Below, piece by piece: positions 7,664 to 17,691 of a stretch of 39,513 nucleotides of DNA; position 1 is the stretch's first letter; each line of letters opens with the position of its first letter. The position numbers and the translations under genes were made by a program. The stretch spans positions 1 through 39,513 of the forward strand of contig JAIRYA010000058.1 in NCBI GenBank assembly GCA_031268005.1, in the 5' to 3' direction. Source of the stretch: Puniceicoccales bacterium (lineage in GTDB: Bacteria; Verrucomicrobiota; Verrucomicrobiia; Opitutales; LL51). Under the pieces are notes generated by a model. That model saw only the letters and a list, made by a program, of their open reading frames with translations, did not search any database and was not told the DNA's origin.

Positions 7664-8705
7664 GAAAATCAATCCATTTGCAATCGGTCTTTTCGTTCTC
7701 GGTGCCTTGGCGATTTTTACGACTACCCTCATCCTTTTATTCGGCGGGAATTTTTTTAAAAACAAGGCTTCCTTTGTGCTCTATTTTAACGGTTCCGTGA
7801 ATGGGCTGGATGTGGGATCGGCGGTAAAATTTAAGGGGGTACGCATCGGAAATGTAAAATCGGTCGACGTGGTCTACGACGCCGAATCGGATGTAATCCT
7901 GACACCCATTATCATAGAAATTAACGCGGTTATTTTTTCTCCATCGACCAATCTGCTTCCAAAGGCCGAGAGGAAGGACTTCTATGACCATCAAATTAGG
8001 AATGGCCTTGCGGCGAAGCTGGGGATGGAAAGTTTTGTGACGGGAAAGCTATTTATTGAGCTGGACTATCATCGCCTAAATAAGCCACGATTTCACAGAA
8101 AAAATGGAACTAATTTTATTGCAATTCCGACAATTACTTCGGAAATCGATAAATTTATTTCGGGAGCCGACAGCCTCATCAAGAAATTTGATCAAATCGA
8201 TTTTAAGCACATTTCGGAGAGGCTCATGTCCATTTTATCCAATCTGGACGACCAGATACAGGATTCCAATATTTCGGAAATGATTCAAAATATTTCCAAT
8301 GCGGCGCTGGCAATACAGTCATTTCTAAACTCAGATCGCATGTACGGTCTATTGGAAGATGCCTCCGTTGCCATGGGAGATTTACAGGGCTTCCTGGGGA
8401 AACTTTCCCAGGCGGTCGAACGGTTGGAGACAGACGTCGCCGTGACGACGAAAGCTATGCGGCGCGTTATGAGTGAGGATATTGGCCGAGTGGCGAGCGA
8501 TCTCCATCGGGCAAGTGAAAAATTTGCCGAAACCTGTGCTTCCATTTCGGAATTACTGGGATCGCAATCGGATTTCCGCGAAAGTGCGAAAGTTTTCCTA
8601 TCCCAGGGATCCAAGGCCATCCAATCCCTACGCTATTTCCTCGACCTATTGAACAAAGCCCCCAATGCGATTGTCGCAGGAGTTGACTATGAAACGGAAC
8701 ATTAA
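7656..8705 (+). CDS. MCE-domain (MlaD-like) lipid-transport protein
   Basis: A 349-residue periplasmic protein anchored by one N-terminal membrane segment (PFAIGLFVLGALAIFTTTLILL). An MCE domain follows (FVLYFNGSVNGLDVGSAVKFKGVRIGNV, about residues 40-110). In characterised systems MCE domains form rings or tubes that bind and shuttle lipids. The long C-terminal half is predicted helical, with repeating spacing such as LLEDASVAMGDLQGFLGKLSQAVERLE. This matches the extended MCE proteins (PqiB/YebT/Mce type in style) rather than the short MlaD. ATG 7656 is chosen because it overlaps the ATPase stop and opens directly into the membrane anchor. Longer in-frame starts would run inside the ATPase gene. 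Confidence 0.87.
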   Translation: MAKKINPFAIGLFVLGALAIFTTTLILLFGGNFFKNKASFVLYFNGSVNGLDVGSAVKFKGVRIGNVKSVDVVYDAESDVILTPIIIEINAVIFSPSTNLLPKAERKDFYDHQIRNGLAAKLGMESFVTGKLFIELDYHRLNKPRFHRKNGTNFIAIPTITSEIDKFISGADSLIKKFDQIDFKHISERLMSILSNLDDQIQDSNISEMIQNISNAALAIQSFLNSDRMYGLLEDASVAMGDLQGFLGKLSQAVERLETDVAVTTKAMRRVMSEDIGRVASDLHRASEKFAETCASISELLGSQSDFRESAKVFLSQGSKAIQSLRYFLDLLNKAPNAIVAGVDYETEH

Positions 8706-9321
8706 ATTTTTTCCCTATTATATATTTTTTTTACTCTGTTCGGGATGTTCGCTTTTCGAATCGGTACCCGATCGGACGCGCCTCTTCGACATCGGATTTA
8801 AGCCCAGGGCTTCCCCGGGGAAGGCTTCTTCCTCTTCAACTGACAATCCCTCGATCTGCCTCATTCTGAAGCATTTCCCCGATTATCTCGACGCTCCACA
8901 AATAACCACAAAGGTCGGAGAACATGAATTAAAGAGCAATCCCCTTTACCGCTGGGCAACCCCACTTTCGGAAAACATCTTTCACATCCTTAGGCAAAGT
9001 ATTCAACAGAGTTTTCCAAAGGCACAGATTTACGAGTTCCCCAAGGATATCGTACCCGAAGTCGACCTTACGCTGAAACTTGACATCAATTTACTGGAAA
9101 TTGATGAAACTTCGCAGCGGGTATTTTTTTCGGGTACGTGGACAATTTTAGATAGAAAACAAAAGCGCTCCAATCGCTTCCCCTTCGAATTTTGCGAGTC
9201 CCTGGGGAAAGCTTCCGACCACTACGCGGAAATCGTCGCTAAAATTGAGCAAGTTGTACTTCAGCTGGGCGATGGGATTGTTAATCAAATCAATCTTATA
9301 TTAACGGAAACGACCAATTGA
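8689..9321 (+). CDS. ABC-type transport auxiliary lipoprotein (MCE/Pqi partner)
   Basis: A 210-residue predicted lipoprotein with an N-terminal MKRNIKFFPYYIFFLLCSGC. The lipobox LLCSGC or LCSGC would place the lipidated Cys near residue 17-20. It is the third gene of the MCE operon and overlaps the MCE gene by 17 bases. AGGAG at 8679-8683 is well placed for ATG 8689, so that start is preferred over ATG 8665. Position, size and the pattern (a lone lipoprotein after ATPase and MCE protein) fit the ABC_trans_aux/PqiC-like family, which links the MCE structure to the outer membrane. The family assignment rests more on context than on a strong motif. Confidence 0.68.
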   Translation: MKRNIKFFPYYIFFLLCSGCSLFESVPDRTRLFDIGFKPRASPGKASSSSTDNPSICLILKHFPDYLDAPQITTKVGEHELKSNPLYRWATPLSENIFHILRQSIQQSFPKAQIYEFPKDIVPEVDLTLKLDINLLEIDETSQRVFFSGTWTILDRKQKRSNRFPFEFCESLGKASDHYAEIVAKIEQVVLQLGDGIVNQINLILTETTN

Positions 9322-9393
9322 GGCTTCCCTTTAAACTTCAATTTCAGCGAAAATCTCTAGGTAGCCTTAAAAAAACAATCTTGCCTAAAATAA

Positions 9394-10728
<1,335 letters not shown>

Positions 10729-10748
10729 AAAAGATTACAATTTACAAT

Positions 10749-10814
10749 TCTCGCCCACCCTTTCTAAGCTTCGCGTTAGCACATAATTCCACCAAATTTA
10801 GGGCGAGATTTTTC
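10749..10814 (+). terminator. Possible terminator of eno
   Basis: Perfect 8-bp arms TCTCGCCC (10749-10756) and GGGCGAGA (10801-10808) are followed by TTTTT and a T-rich run. The loop is long (44 bases) and contains a smaller CTAA/TTAG pairing. Position just after eno supports termination; the long loop lowers confidence. The rest of the gap to 10956 shows no gene. Confidence 0.4.
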
Positions 10815-10956
10815 ATTTTTCCTTCCCAAACCTCTTTCCCTATCTTCAATTTTTTTACTTCCGCCGTTCCCGTAAAATCCAATGGAAAAGCATTTTCGAG
10901 AATGGGAAAAAAATGGATTGCATTCTAAAAAATAAAAGTAGTTTTTAGGGAAAAGT

Positions 10957-11553
10957 ATGGCATCGGTGCATCGATATTTAATTACGGGAACACACGGCTG
11001 CGGGAAGTCTACGCTGTCCCATCGCATTTGTTCGGAGTTCAAAAAAAGTGGCTACAATGCGATCGTTCTCAGTGAGACGGCCCGCGAATCTCCATTCCCG
11101 ATCAACCGGGGTCAAACCGTAAATTCCTCGCTCTATATTGCACTTAAGCAAGCGGTCAAAGAATTGGAAGCCATTGCCCACGGCTATCAATACTTGGTAT
11201 TGGATCGAGGCGTATTGGATTCCTTCGTCTACTCGGAGGCGACGAGAAAGGAAGAAATTTCCGAAATCGAAAGGGGATTGTTGGAGGCCTTTAAAATTTG
11301 GACCCGCGACTACGACGACATTATTTTTGTTAAAAAAGAGGGAAATGATGCCCTGCAAGCCGATGGTATTCGCGATACGGACATGGAGTTCGCCGAAAAA
11401 ACGGAGCAGCTCTTTGAACATTTGTTGATGGAAAATTTTGGAGACAAGGTGCGTGTCATAACCTATGGTGACATGTTAAAAACTAGGATACGGATCGCCG
11501 ATGGGGGCAAAATTTATTTAGATTATGAGCGACACTACGAACTGGTTCATTGA
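10957..11553 (+). CDS. AAA_28-like P-loop NTPase / nucleoside-type kinase, function unknown
   Basis: A 198-residue protein with Walker A GTHGCGKST at residues 10-18 and a Walker-B-like LVLDRGVLDSFVY near residue 85. The LDRG arrangement is common in deoxynucleoside-kinase-like proteins and in AAA_28 proteins such as the ribosylnicotinamide-kinase part of NadR. The segment VLSETARESPFPINRGQ after the first helix also resembles NadR-type kinases. The gene overlaps the following small membrane-protein gene by 29 bases, so the two are translationally coupled. Because that neighbour resembles half of the nicotinamide riboside carrier PnuC, a role in NAD precursor uptake and phosphorylation is plausible. 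This remains an inference. Confidence 0.6.
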   Translation: MASVHRYLITGTHGCGKSTLSHRICSEFKKSGYNAIVLSETARESPFPINRGQTVNSSLYIALKQAVKELEAIAHGYQYLVLDRGVLDSFVYSEATRKEEISEIERGLLEAFKIWTRDYDDIIFVKKEGNDALQADGIRDTDMEFAEKTEQLFEHLLMENFGDKVRVITYGDMLKTRIRIADGGKIYLDYERHYELVH

Positions 11554-11809
11554 AAACCAAATGCAAATTGTGCTTTGGATATTTATGGGAATTGCCCTTG
11601 TGGGATCCTACTATAATGCGACCATGCGCTGCAAATTGAGCTACATATTATGGCTATTCAGTAACCTCTTTTTTGTATGGCATAATCTTAGCATTGGGGA
11701 AATTCAGCAAGGTTTGATGTATGGGGTTTATTTCATTTTGGCCATTATTGGCATGAAAAATAGCATCCATCAAAAGGGTTGGTTTAGGCGAGCCTCCATG
11801 GAACAATAG
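11525..11809 (+). CDS. Small three-helix membrane protein resembling half of PnuC
   Basis: A 94-residue protein with three hydrophobic segments: MQIVLWIFMGIALVGSYYNA, LSYILWLFSNLFFVWHNL and GLMYGVYFILAIIGM. Spacing and the WLFSN...FVWHN and YFILAIIGM patterns resemble one three-helix half of PnuC vitamin carriers, which like SWEET transporters are built from two such halves. A single half would have to dimerise, as semiSWEET proteins do. It begins inside the upstream kinase-like gene (29-base overlap). The C-terminus is short and basic. The substrate is inferred from the neighbour only; a phage-like or unrelated small membrane protein cannot be excluded. Confidence 0.55.
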   Translation: MSDTTNWFIENQMQIVLWIFMGIALVGSYYNATMRCKLSYILWLFSNLFFVWHNLSIGEIQQGLMYGVYFILAIIGMKNSIHQKGWFRRASMEQ

Positions 11810-11919
11810 TGGCTATCATTGGAAGCGATGAACGACACTCAGATGAATTTCCATGGAATAGCAGGGGTTGCGAACGGCATTTGAAATATAATGTATTTTA
11901 AAATTTTTATAGGATAAGC

Positions 11920-13428
11920 ATGGCAGAAATGGAGAAAACTCAAAGACCGACGATGGATCAAATTGTGGGTCTGTGTAAGCGGCGGGGAATTATTTTTCAG
12001 TCCTCCGAAATTTACAATGGCGTTGCCGGTTGCTTTGACTATGGGCCTTTTGGAGCTGAAATTAAGAAAAACATTAAAAATGCCTGGTGGGAGGATATGG
12101 TTCATCGCCGCGGGGATATTGTCGGCCTCGACTGTTCCATTATTATGCATTCCGATGTCTGGAAAGCGTCGGGCCACGTGGATGGATTTTCCGATCCTTT
12201 GGTGGATTGTAAAATCTCTAAAATGCGCTACCGCGCCGACCAGCTCTATTTTGGAAAAGTGACCGTTTCCGGCGAAGTCATTGGCTACGTATCCGTTTTG
12301 GAAGATGAAGCAATGCAGTCCATCGCCGAAAATCAGGCCAATGATTTGAAGCGAAAATTGGCCAAACAGGGGACATTGGAGGAAATTGTTCTGAAGGCGT
12401 ATGCGGAAGCTCGGCCGGAGGAGTACGCTTTGATCCCATCGCCGGCAACGGGAAAGCCGGGTTCTTTGACGGCGCCGCGTGCCTTCAATTTAATGTTTCA
12501 GACGCATCTGGGAGCGATTGTGGATGACTCTTCCGTGGCCTATTTGCGCCCGGAGACGGCCCAGGGGATGTTTGTTAATTTCAAAAATATTTTAAATACC
12601 TACCGCGTTAAATTACCCTTTGGCATTGGGCAAATGGGGCGTTCCTTTCGCAATGAGATTACGCCGAGAAATTTCATCTTTCGCTCCCGGGAATTCGAAC
12701 AGATGGAGATGGAATTTTTCATCCAAGATGATGCGAATTGGCAGGAATGGCACCGCTATTGGGTGAACACGCGCTTTGAGTGGCTAAAAAGTATTGGTTT
12801 AAGGGAAGATTTACTGGGCCTCGAAGTCCACCGTCCGGAAAAATTGGCCCACTATTCCCGTGCCTGTACGGATATCACCTTTCACTACCCCTTCGGCGTG
12901 CAGGAATTGGAGGGGATTGCGGCGCGGGGGAACTTCGATTTGACGCAGCACCAAAACGGGAGTGGAAAAAATTTGGAATATTTCGATGAGCAGCAAAATC
13001 GGAGCTATTTGCCCCACGTCATTGAACCGGCAATTGGTGTGGACCGCCTATTTTTAGCGGTACTATGTTCAGCCTATGTCGAGGAGAAAGTCGAAGACGA
13101 AACGCGCATTGTTTTAAAATTACATCCACGCATTGCGCCCCTAAAGGCGGCGGTTTTGCCATTGGTCAAAAATCGTCCCGAGTTGGTTGATTTGGCAAAA
13201 AATTTATACCAAAAATTATCGCGAATCTGCCATGTGCAGTACGATGAAAGTGGGGCAATTGGCCGCCGCTACCGCCGCATGGATGAAATTGGCACGCCCT
13301 ATTGCATTACCGCGGATTTCGATTCCCTGGAAAGCGGAACATTCACCCTGCGCGACCGCGATACGATGGAGCAGAAACGATTGACGGAAAATGAGATTAT
13401 TACATTTCTATGGGAACATTGCCACTAA
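11920..13428 (+). CDS. glyS: Glycyl-tRNA synthetase, single-chain dimeric type
   Basis: This class II synthetase charges tRNA-Gly. The 502-residue protein is the alpha2 type found in archaea, eukaryotes and some bacteria, not the alpha2beta2 type of E. coli. Visible features are the N-terminal [33 protein letters not shown], motif 2 ([18 protein letters not shown], about residue 245) with MEMEFF, motif 3 ([14 protein letters not shown], about residue 370), and an anticodon-binding domain from about 400 ending [13 protein letters not shown] lies just before ATG 11920. A tRNA-Gly gene is at 30484-30554. The call is firm. The gene is often named glyQS or glyS. Confidence 0.96.
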   Translation: MAEMEKTQRPTMDQIVGLCKRRGIIFQSSEIYNGVAGCFDYGPFGAEIKKNIKNAWWEDMVHRRGDIVGLDCSIIMHSDVWKASGHVDGFSDPLVDCKISKMRYRADQLYFGKVTVSGEVIGYVSVLEDEAMQSIAENQANDLKRKLAKQGTLEEIVLKAYAEARPEEYALIPSPATGKPGSLTAPRAFNLMFQTHLGAIVDDSSVAYLRPETAQGMFVNFKNILNTYRVKLPFGIGQMGRSFRNEITPRNFIFRSREFEQMEMEFFIQDDANWQEWHRYWVNTRFEWLKSIGLREDLLGLEVHRPEKLAHYSRACTDITFHYPFGVQELEGIAARGNFDLTQHQNGSGKNLEYFDEQQNRSYLPHVIEPAIGVDRLFLAVLCSAYVEEKVEDETRIVLKLHPRIAPLKAAVLPLVKNRPELVDLAKNLYQKLSRICHVQYDESGAIGRRYRRMDEIGTPYCITADFDSLESGTFTLRDRDTMEQKRLTENEIITFLWEHCH

Positions 13429-13519
13429 AATTTTTTAAAAGTAAATAATAAAAGCCCCCTAATATTTCAACGGGAACAGTTTTTTATTTTTCATAAAAAA
13501 ATATCCTACCGTAAAAACC

Positions 13520-13548
13520 TTGCAAATTATTATAAATTTACAAAATAT
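13520..13548 (+). promoter_or_regulatory. Possible promoter of the 493-residue gene (TTGCAA box)
   Basis: TTGCAA (13520-13525) is followed after 17 bases by AAATAT (13543-13548), with TATAAA overlapping at 13546-13551. The ATG at 13555 is only 7 bases past the box, and no Shine-Dalgarno is visible, so the message could be leaderless. The -10 match is weak. Similar TTGCAA boxes precede the other two large effector-like genes. Confidence 0.3.
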
Positions 13549-13554
13549 AAAGAC

Positions 13555-15036
13555 ATGTATGACTTTTTTTCCATAAAGTTTACCCCAAACAACAAACTGC
13601 CGAAGATTGGTACATCCGAACAGCAAGATATAAAGAAAGAAAATCAAATTACCCAAAACAATACATCTCAAAAATCTATTAAGCCAACAAGTGGTCCTCC
13701 TCAGACCCCATCTCTTAATAAACGCAGGACTGAAATGCCTAAAAAAACTTCTTGGCTGTCGAGTCTCTTTAAATTTTTCACTTTTTGGAACGAAAAAAGA
13801 AAATCTTCAAATGCCAAAAACTCTATTTTAAAGGAATTGGAGAGTGAAAATTATAAAACAAAAGAACAGCGGCTTAATCTGTTAAAAAATAAATTGGATA
13901 ATAAAATTTTAGATCTTGCAATAATGATAGACCTTCGCAATGAAGGAAAAATCGATGAATTTGAAATGATGTTTCTTATAAATCGAGACCTTTATGAAAA
14001 AAAAGAAATGGATCAACTATCATTTGCAAAGTCATCCATCCATGCCCTTAAGGATATGGCAACCGAAGAAAAGGGATTGATGGATATTTTGTGTGAACAA
14101 TGTGACATTGAAAAGGGAAGCGATACCCATGTTGCATTGTTGGAACATTGTCTCACGGATCCCGATTTAAGTGATGTGCCACTCGTAATTACTGATATTT
14201 CAGGTGAGCATGTCGATCCCCTAAAAGCAGCGAACAATCCCAACACCAATCCCAACCCGGAATTTTGTAAAAAAGTTATGGACGCAAAAAATGTCAATGA
14301 AATTGCAGAGGTTTTTAATACATTTTTTAGTGATGCAAATGGAGATCCTCGACTGGAATCACAAAAAGACGTTTATGCAAATGGAAATCTATTGCGAGCA
14401 GATCTCGAGCGTAGCCTTCTGAAAGTGAATGTAAATGGGAAAGAAATTCTTCTTTCCGGAAATGAGAGCTCATTGAAATCGTCAGGAAAAGAGGACTATC
14501 AATTAATAAAAGAAGGAAAACAAATAAACGGTTTGCCTTGTGAAGATGTTTTTCAGCTAATGCTGGAGCAAATCCAAAAGCAAGGCGAATTAGCAGAGGA
14601 AGATGCCTTAAAAGTTCTAAAACAAATCGTTTTAGCGTATCGCGGTCAAAACGGTGTCGCCGATGGTTATAACTTAATCAGTGTATCTTTATTGGAGCAC
14701 AACAAATTAATGGCAGCAAATTCAGGCCCCAAAATAAGCATGGAATTTGATAAAAATTTTACTCTTACTAGAAAAACGGAAGATGCACCCATGATTAGCA
14801 TTCAAAGTACAATGACCGGGCAATTCTTTTCCACCGAATGTCGGTTTAAATTTCCCGATGATCCTGAAAACAAAGGAATTCGAACGCAACTACCCATCAC
14901 ATCGACGAGAAAAGAATCGATAGATGGAAGAACGATTGAATGGACTTGCCCCTTTCGAGAAAATCCACCGAACAAAGTTATTTTCTACGGCGGCTGTAAA
15001 AAATCTGAACCTTCGGTATCCCAAGGAATTTCTTAA
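13555..15036 (+). CDS. Unrecognised 493-residue protein, candidate secreted effector
   Basis: No known family is recognised. The first 60 residues are polar and rich in Ser, Thr, Asn, Lys and Pro, without a Sec signal, as is common for type III substrates. Residues about 60-85 hold a basic, aromatic patch (KKTSWLSSLFKFFTFWNEKR). The middle is charged and helical (KEQRLNLLKNKLDNKILDLAIMIDLRNEG). The C-terminal half looks like a compact mixed alpha/beta domain (GKQINGLPCEDVFQLMLEQI, RTQLPITSTRKESIDGR). Base composition is clearly more AT-rich than glyS next door. It is convergent with the 711-residue gene across a 380-base gap. Effector status is inferred from composition and proximity to the SopB-like gene. 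Confidence 0.5.
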   Translation: MYDFFSIKFTPNNKLPKIGTSEQQDIKKENQITQNNTSQKSIKPTSGPPQTPSLNKRRTEMPKKTSWLSSLFKFFTFWNEKRKSSNAKNSILKELESENYKTKEQRLNLLKNKLDNKILDLAIMIDLRNEGKIDEFEMMFLINRDLYEKKEMDQLSFAKSSIHALKDMATEEKGLMDILCEQCDIEKGSDTHVALLEHCLTDPDLSDVPLVITDISGEHVDPLKAANNPNTNPNPEFCKKVMDAKNVNEIAEVFNTFFSDANGDPRLESQKDVYANGNLLRADLERSLLKVNVNGKEILLSGNESSLKSSGKEDYQLIKEGKQINGLPCEDVFQLMLEQIQKQGELAEEDALKVLKQIVLAYRGQNGVADGYNLISVSLLEHNKLMAANSGPKISMEFDKNFTLTRKTEDAPMISIQSTMTGQFFSTECRFKFPDDPENKGIRTQLPITSTRKESIDGRTIEWTCPFRENPPNKVIFYGGCKKSEPSVSQGIS

Positions 15037-15190
15037 AAATCAAAAAAAAATGAGGCATCGCCAACAAAAGCTATAAAATAGTTTGTCACTTTTTGTTGTC
15101 TAGCAAATTTTTAAGGCGATTATGCTATTACAACGCAAATGGAAAAATAAAATCAATTGAAAAGAGGAAAAAAGTGCTGCCAGAAGTGGA

Positions 15191-15300
15191 ATAATTTCAC
15201 CAACGATGGAAAACTTTATTTAAAATAAAAGCTTTTCGGAAACCATTGAAATAATTTCACTTCCAATGAAAATTTTCCATCTTAAAATAAAAGCTCTTCG
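15191..15300. repeat. Imperfect tandem duplication of about 60 bp
   Basis: Within the 380-base gap 15037-15416, a unit starting ATAATTTCAC at 15191 and ending near TAAAATAAAAGCTTTTCG recurs from 15251 (ATAATTTCAC...TAAAATAAAAGCTCTTCG). The two units are offset by 60-62 bases and are clearly diverged. The gap lies between two convergent genes. No gene longer than about a dozen codons and no clear terminator was seen in the rest of it. Confidence 0.55.
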
Positions 15301-15416
15301 CTATCAGTAGAAAAAATCCATTTGAAGTAAAATTTTAATTAGCAAAGAAAATTATTACCGATTAATGTTTTTTTTAATTTCCAGGCGATTGGGATCAAGT
15401 TTTTTTGATTCAAATT

Positions 15417-17552
15417 TTATTTCAAACTTTCATCTAATTTCTTTGAAATATTGACCTTAGCGCCCCTAATATAGGCATTAATTTCGTTACTTTTTTTTCC
15501 ATTTTCCTGAATAGCTTCTGTCAGCATAGATCCAAATGTTTTCATATTAAGCTTTCCCTCCTTCATTTTCGTCTTAAAGGCAGTGTTTAAAGCATTTTGA
15601 TCACCTTCTTTTATCTTTTTTTCATTTGAGTCACTACTTTCATTTATAAATTTTAGAAAAATTTCTTGTGTTGTTTTAGAAAATCGTTCTATGCCGTTGA
15701 TAATATTTGCAAAACTAGACATTTCAAAATTTTCGTTAGGGTCGAATTCTTTACTAAAAACACTTGAAATCCTATCTAAATCTTTTTTGTCGTCATTTAA
15801 TAGCCGGATTTGAGACTGCCCCATTTTTTCAAGGGCATCCTTAGTATCTTTCTTAAATTCTTTACAATCATTGGGATAATTTTTAAGAAAAAAGCTAACC
15901 GCATTCTCATTACCACTTTTTATGGCCCCTAAAAATGCTTCTTTTAAAATTTCTTTTTCTTCGAATTTTAACTTTCCGGACTTTTGTAAGCTTTCTAATT
16001 TTTTTGCATCGCCATTTTCCGCTGCCTTGACAAAATTTTTCCGATTAAGTATTTTTTCTTGTTCTTGCACTATTTCATCAAAACTTTTATCCTCATTTGT
16101 CGCAGCTTTCCAAGCATTTTCAATATTTTTACGAAAATCATTTGAAATTTGTGATTTATTTTCGATGTAATTTTCAATAATTATTAAAGTATGATTTTTT
16201 ATTCGCGTTTGTAAATCTTTTCCATAATCTTTTGCATGCGCAAGGCCTTGAGCAGCGCTAGCACCTTCTAGGGGATTATCGTAAAATTTCTCCACGCAGC
16301 CAATAAAACTTACTATCTCTCCTTTAGAAACAACAGAACCAAAATCGCGATTATTAAATAAGAATAGCATTTTCTGGAGTCTTTCATTTTGTTCTTCAAA
16401 TTGTAAACTCTTGAAATCTTTAGTTAGATCTTTACTGTCGTCGTCTATTTTTTTATAATTTTCCGGTAGAAATACGTTTGGCATTTTATCTAGTTTTTCA
16501 TCTACACTTTTATCTAGACTTTGATTTGGCTTTGGTTGGCCAAACTCATAAGGAATATCATTAATACAACCGCGAGTAAGATCATAATTTTCTTTAAATT
16601 CTTTTGCATATTTTTCAGCCACTTCAGTCCCCGAAGGCAAAGACAAAAATATGGCCAACCTACCCTTAGGCACCATTTGCCTTGCAATATTTACGTCCAA
16701 ACCAAATTCTACTGATGCCGCTAGAGCACAAGCCTCATGTGCTATTTCTTTCACCTGCGATTTTATGGATTCCTTAATATTTTCTGGCGTTTTCGGATTT
16801 TTGTACATTGCTTCTATTAGATCCCCAATTTTTTCTCCGTCTTCTTTCGATAAATTGGGTGCGTTCAGTTGCTCAAATAATCCTTCTACTATTTCCATAG
16901 CTATTGGGTTCAAATTTTCCTTTCCTTTTTGAGTTAAATTGTTTGCGTATAATCCCAACAAAGCTTCACCTTTTTCCATTGCATTAGCATCTACATTTGT
17001 TCCCATTTCGCCTTTTATTTTTCCATCCCTAACCACCATTAATAAATCTTCCCGAAAATCTTTCTGCAAATCACCCAATTGTAAATTTTTTTGCAAATTG
17101 TCCAATCTGTTCTTGCTTGGCAAAATTTGCACGTTTGGCTTGCTGTTTTTGGAGTTTTTTTTACTTTTACTCTTTTCGTGACAAGCCTTTGTACTACTTT
17201 CCAAAAGAGCACAAAATTTACCCTTTTGAATCAATGACAGTTTTGAATTTTGTACTTGATTCCCAATGAGATTTTCGAATATTTTAGCATTTCGCTTTTG
17301 GATTCCTTTACTAAAAAGTATTTTTTTTAACGGAGCACTATATACTGTCTTTTCCGTTATACTTGGGCCAGATAATATATTTATGGTAACCTCTTTTGCT
17401 TTAAACAATCCAGATTTTTTCATCGAAACTTCATATTGTATTCCATTCAAATTAAATTTTTGGTTAACTTCTTTTTCTTTACTTTTTTCACAGTCATTGA
17501 TCATCGCATTAAAAGTCCCGAAATTATCCATGTTTATATTAATCCCACTCAT
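15417..17552 (-). CDS. Large lysine-rich protein with ankyrin-like segment, candidate effector
   Basis: A 711-residue, highly charged protein that is strongly lysine- and asparagine-rich. There is no Sec signal or membrane segment. About residues 504-560 form a helix-turn-helix pair resembling ankyrin repeats: FVKAAENGDAKKLESLQKSG, then FLGAIKSGNENAVSFFLKN. An earlier helical region includes EALLGLYANNLTQKGKENL and VEGLFEQLNAPNLSKEDGEK. The N-terminal 70 residues are predicted beta-rich. The gene is among the most AT-rich in the window. It lies 139 bases downstream of lpxB on the same strand and has its own promoter-like sequence. Ankyrin-bearing proteins in host-associated bacteria are often injected effectors; here that is an inference from composition and neighbourhood. 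Confidence 0.5.
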   Translation of the reverse strand: MSGININMDNFGTFNAMINDCEKSKEKEVNQKFNLNGIQYEVSMKKSGLFKAKEVTINILSGPSITEKTVYSAPLKKILFSKGIQKRNAKIFENLIGNQVQNSKLSLIQKGKFCALLESSTKACHEKSKSKKNSKNSKPNVQILPSKNRLDNLQKNLQLGDLQKDFREDLLMVVRDGKIKGEMGTNVDANAMEKGEALLGLYANNLTQKGKENLNPIAMEIVEGLFEQLNAPNLSKEDGEKIGDLIEAMYKNPKTPENIKESIKSQVKEIAHEACALAASVEFGLDVNIARQMVPKGRLAIFLSLPSGTEVAEKYAKEFKENYDLTRGCINDIPYEFGQPKPNQSLDKSVDEKLDKMPNVFLPENYKKIDDDSKDLTKDFKSLQFEEQNERLQKMLFLFNNRDFGSVVSKGEIVSFIGCVEKFYDNPLEGASAAQGLAHAKDYGKDLQTRIKNHTLIIIENYIENKSQISNDFRKNIENAWKAATNEDKSFDEIVQEQEKILNRKNFVKAAENGDAKKLESLQKSGKLKFEEKEILKEAFLGAIKSGNENAVSFFLKNYPNDCKEFKKDTKDALEKMGQSQIRLLNDDKKDLDRISSVFSKEFDPNENFEMSSFANIINGIERFSKTTQEIFLKFINESSDSNEKKIKEGDQNALNTAFKTKMKEGKLNMKTFGSMLTEAIQENGKKSNEINAYIRGAKVNISKKLDESLK

Positions 17553-17576
17553 ATACTTTATCTTTTTCTTTAAAGA

Positions 17577-17604
17577 ATATTATGATTTAATTTATATTTT
17601 GCAA
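17577..17604 (-). promoter_or_regulatory. Possible promoter of the 711-residue gene (TTGCAA box)
   Basis: Reading the minus strand, TTGCAA (17599-17604) is followed after 16 bases by TAATAT (17577-17582). The start codon is 24 bases further on. A purine-rich AAAGAAAAAGATAAAG run precedes the ATG and could serve as a weak ribosome site. The surroundings are very AT-rich, so chance matches are likely. Confidence 0.35.
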
Positions 17605-17691
17605 TATATTTTATACTATTCTATTGTTTTTTTTAATATTTTACTGCTTGCATTGTATTCAAGGAGAAGATTTTCATTTCTGGAAAGTGAA

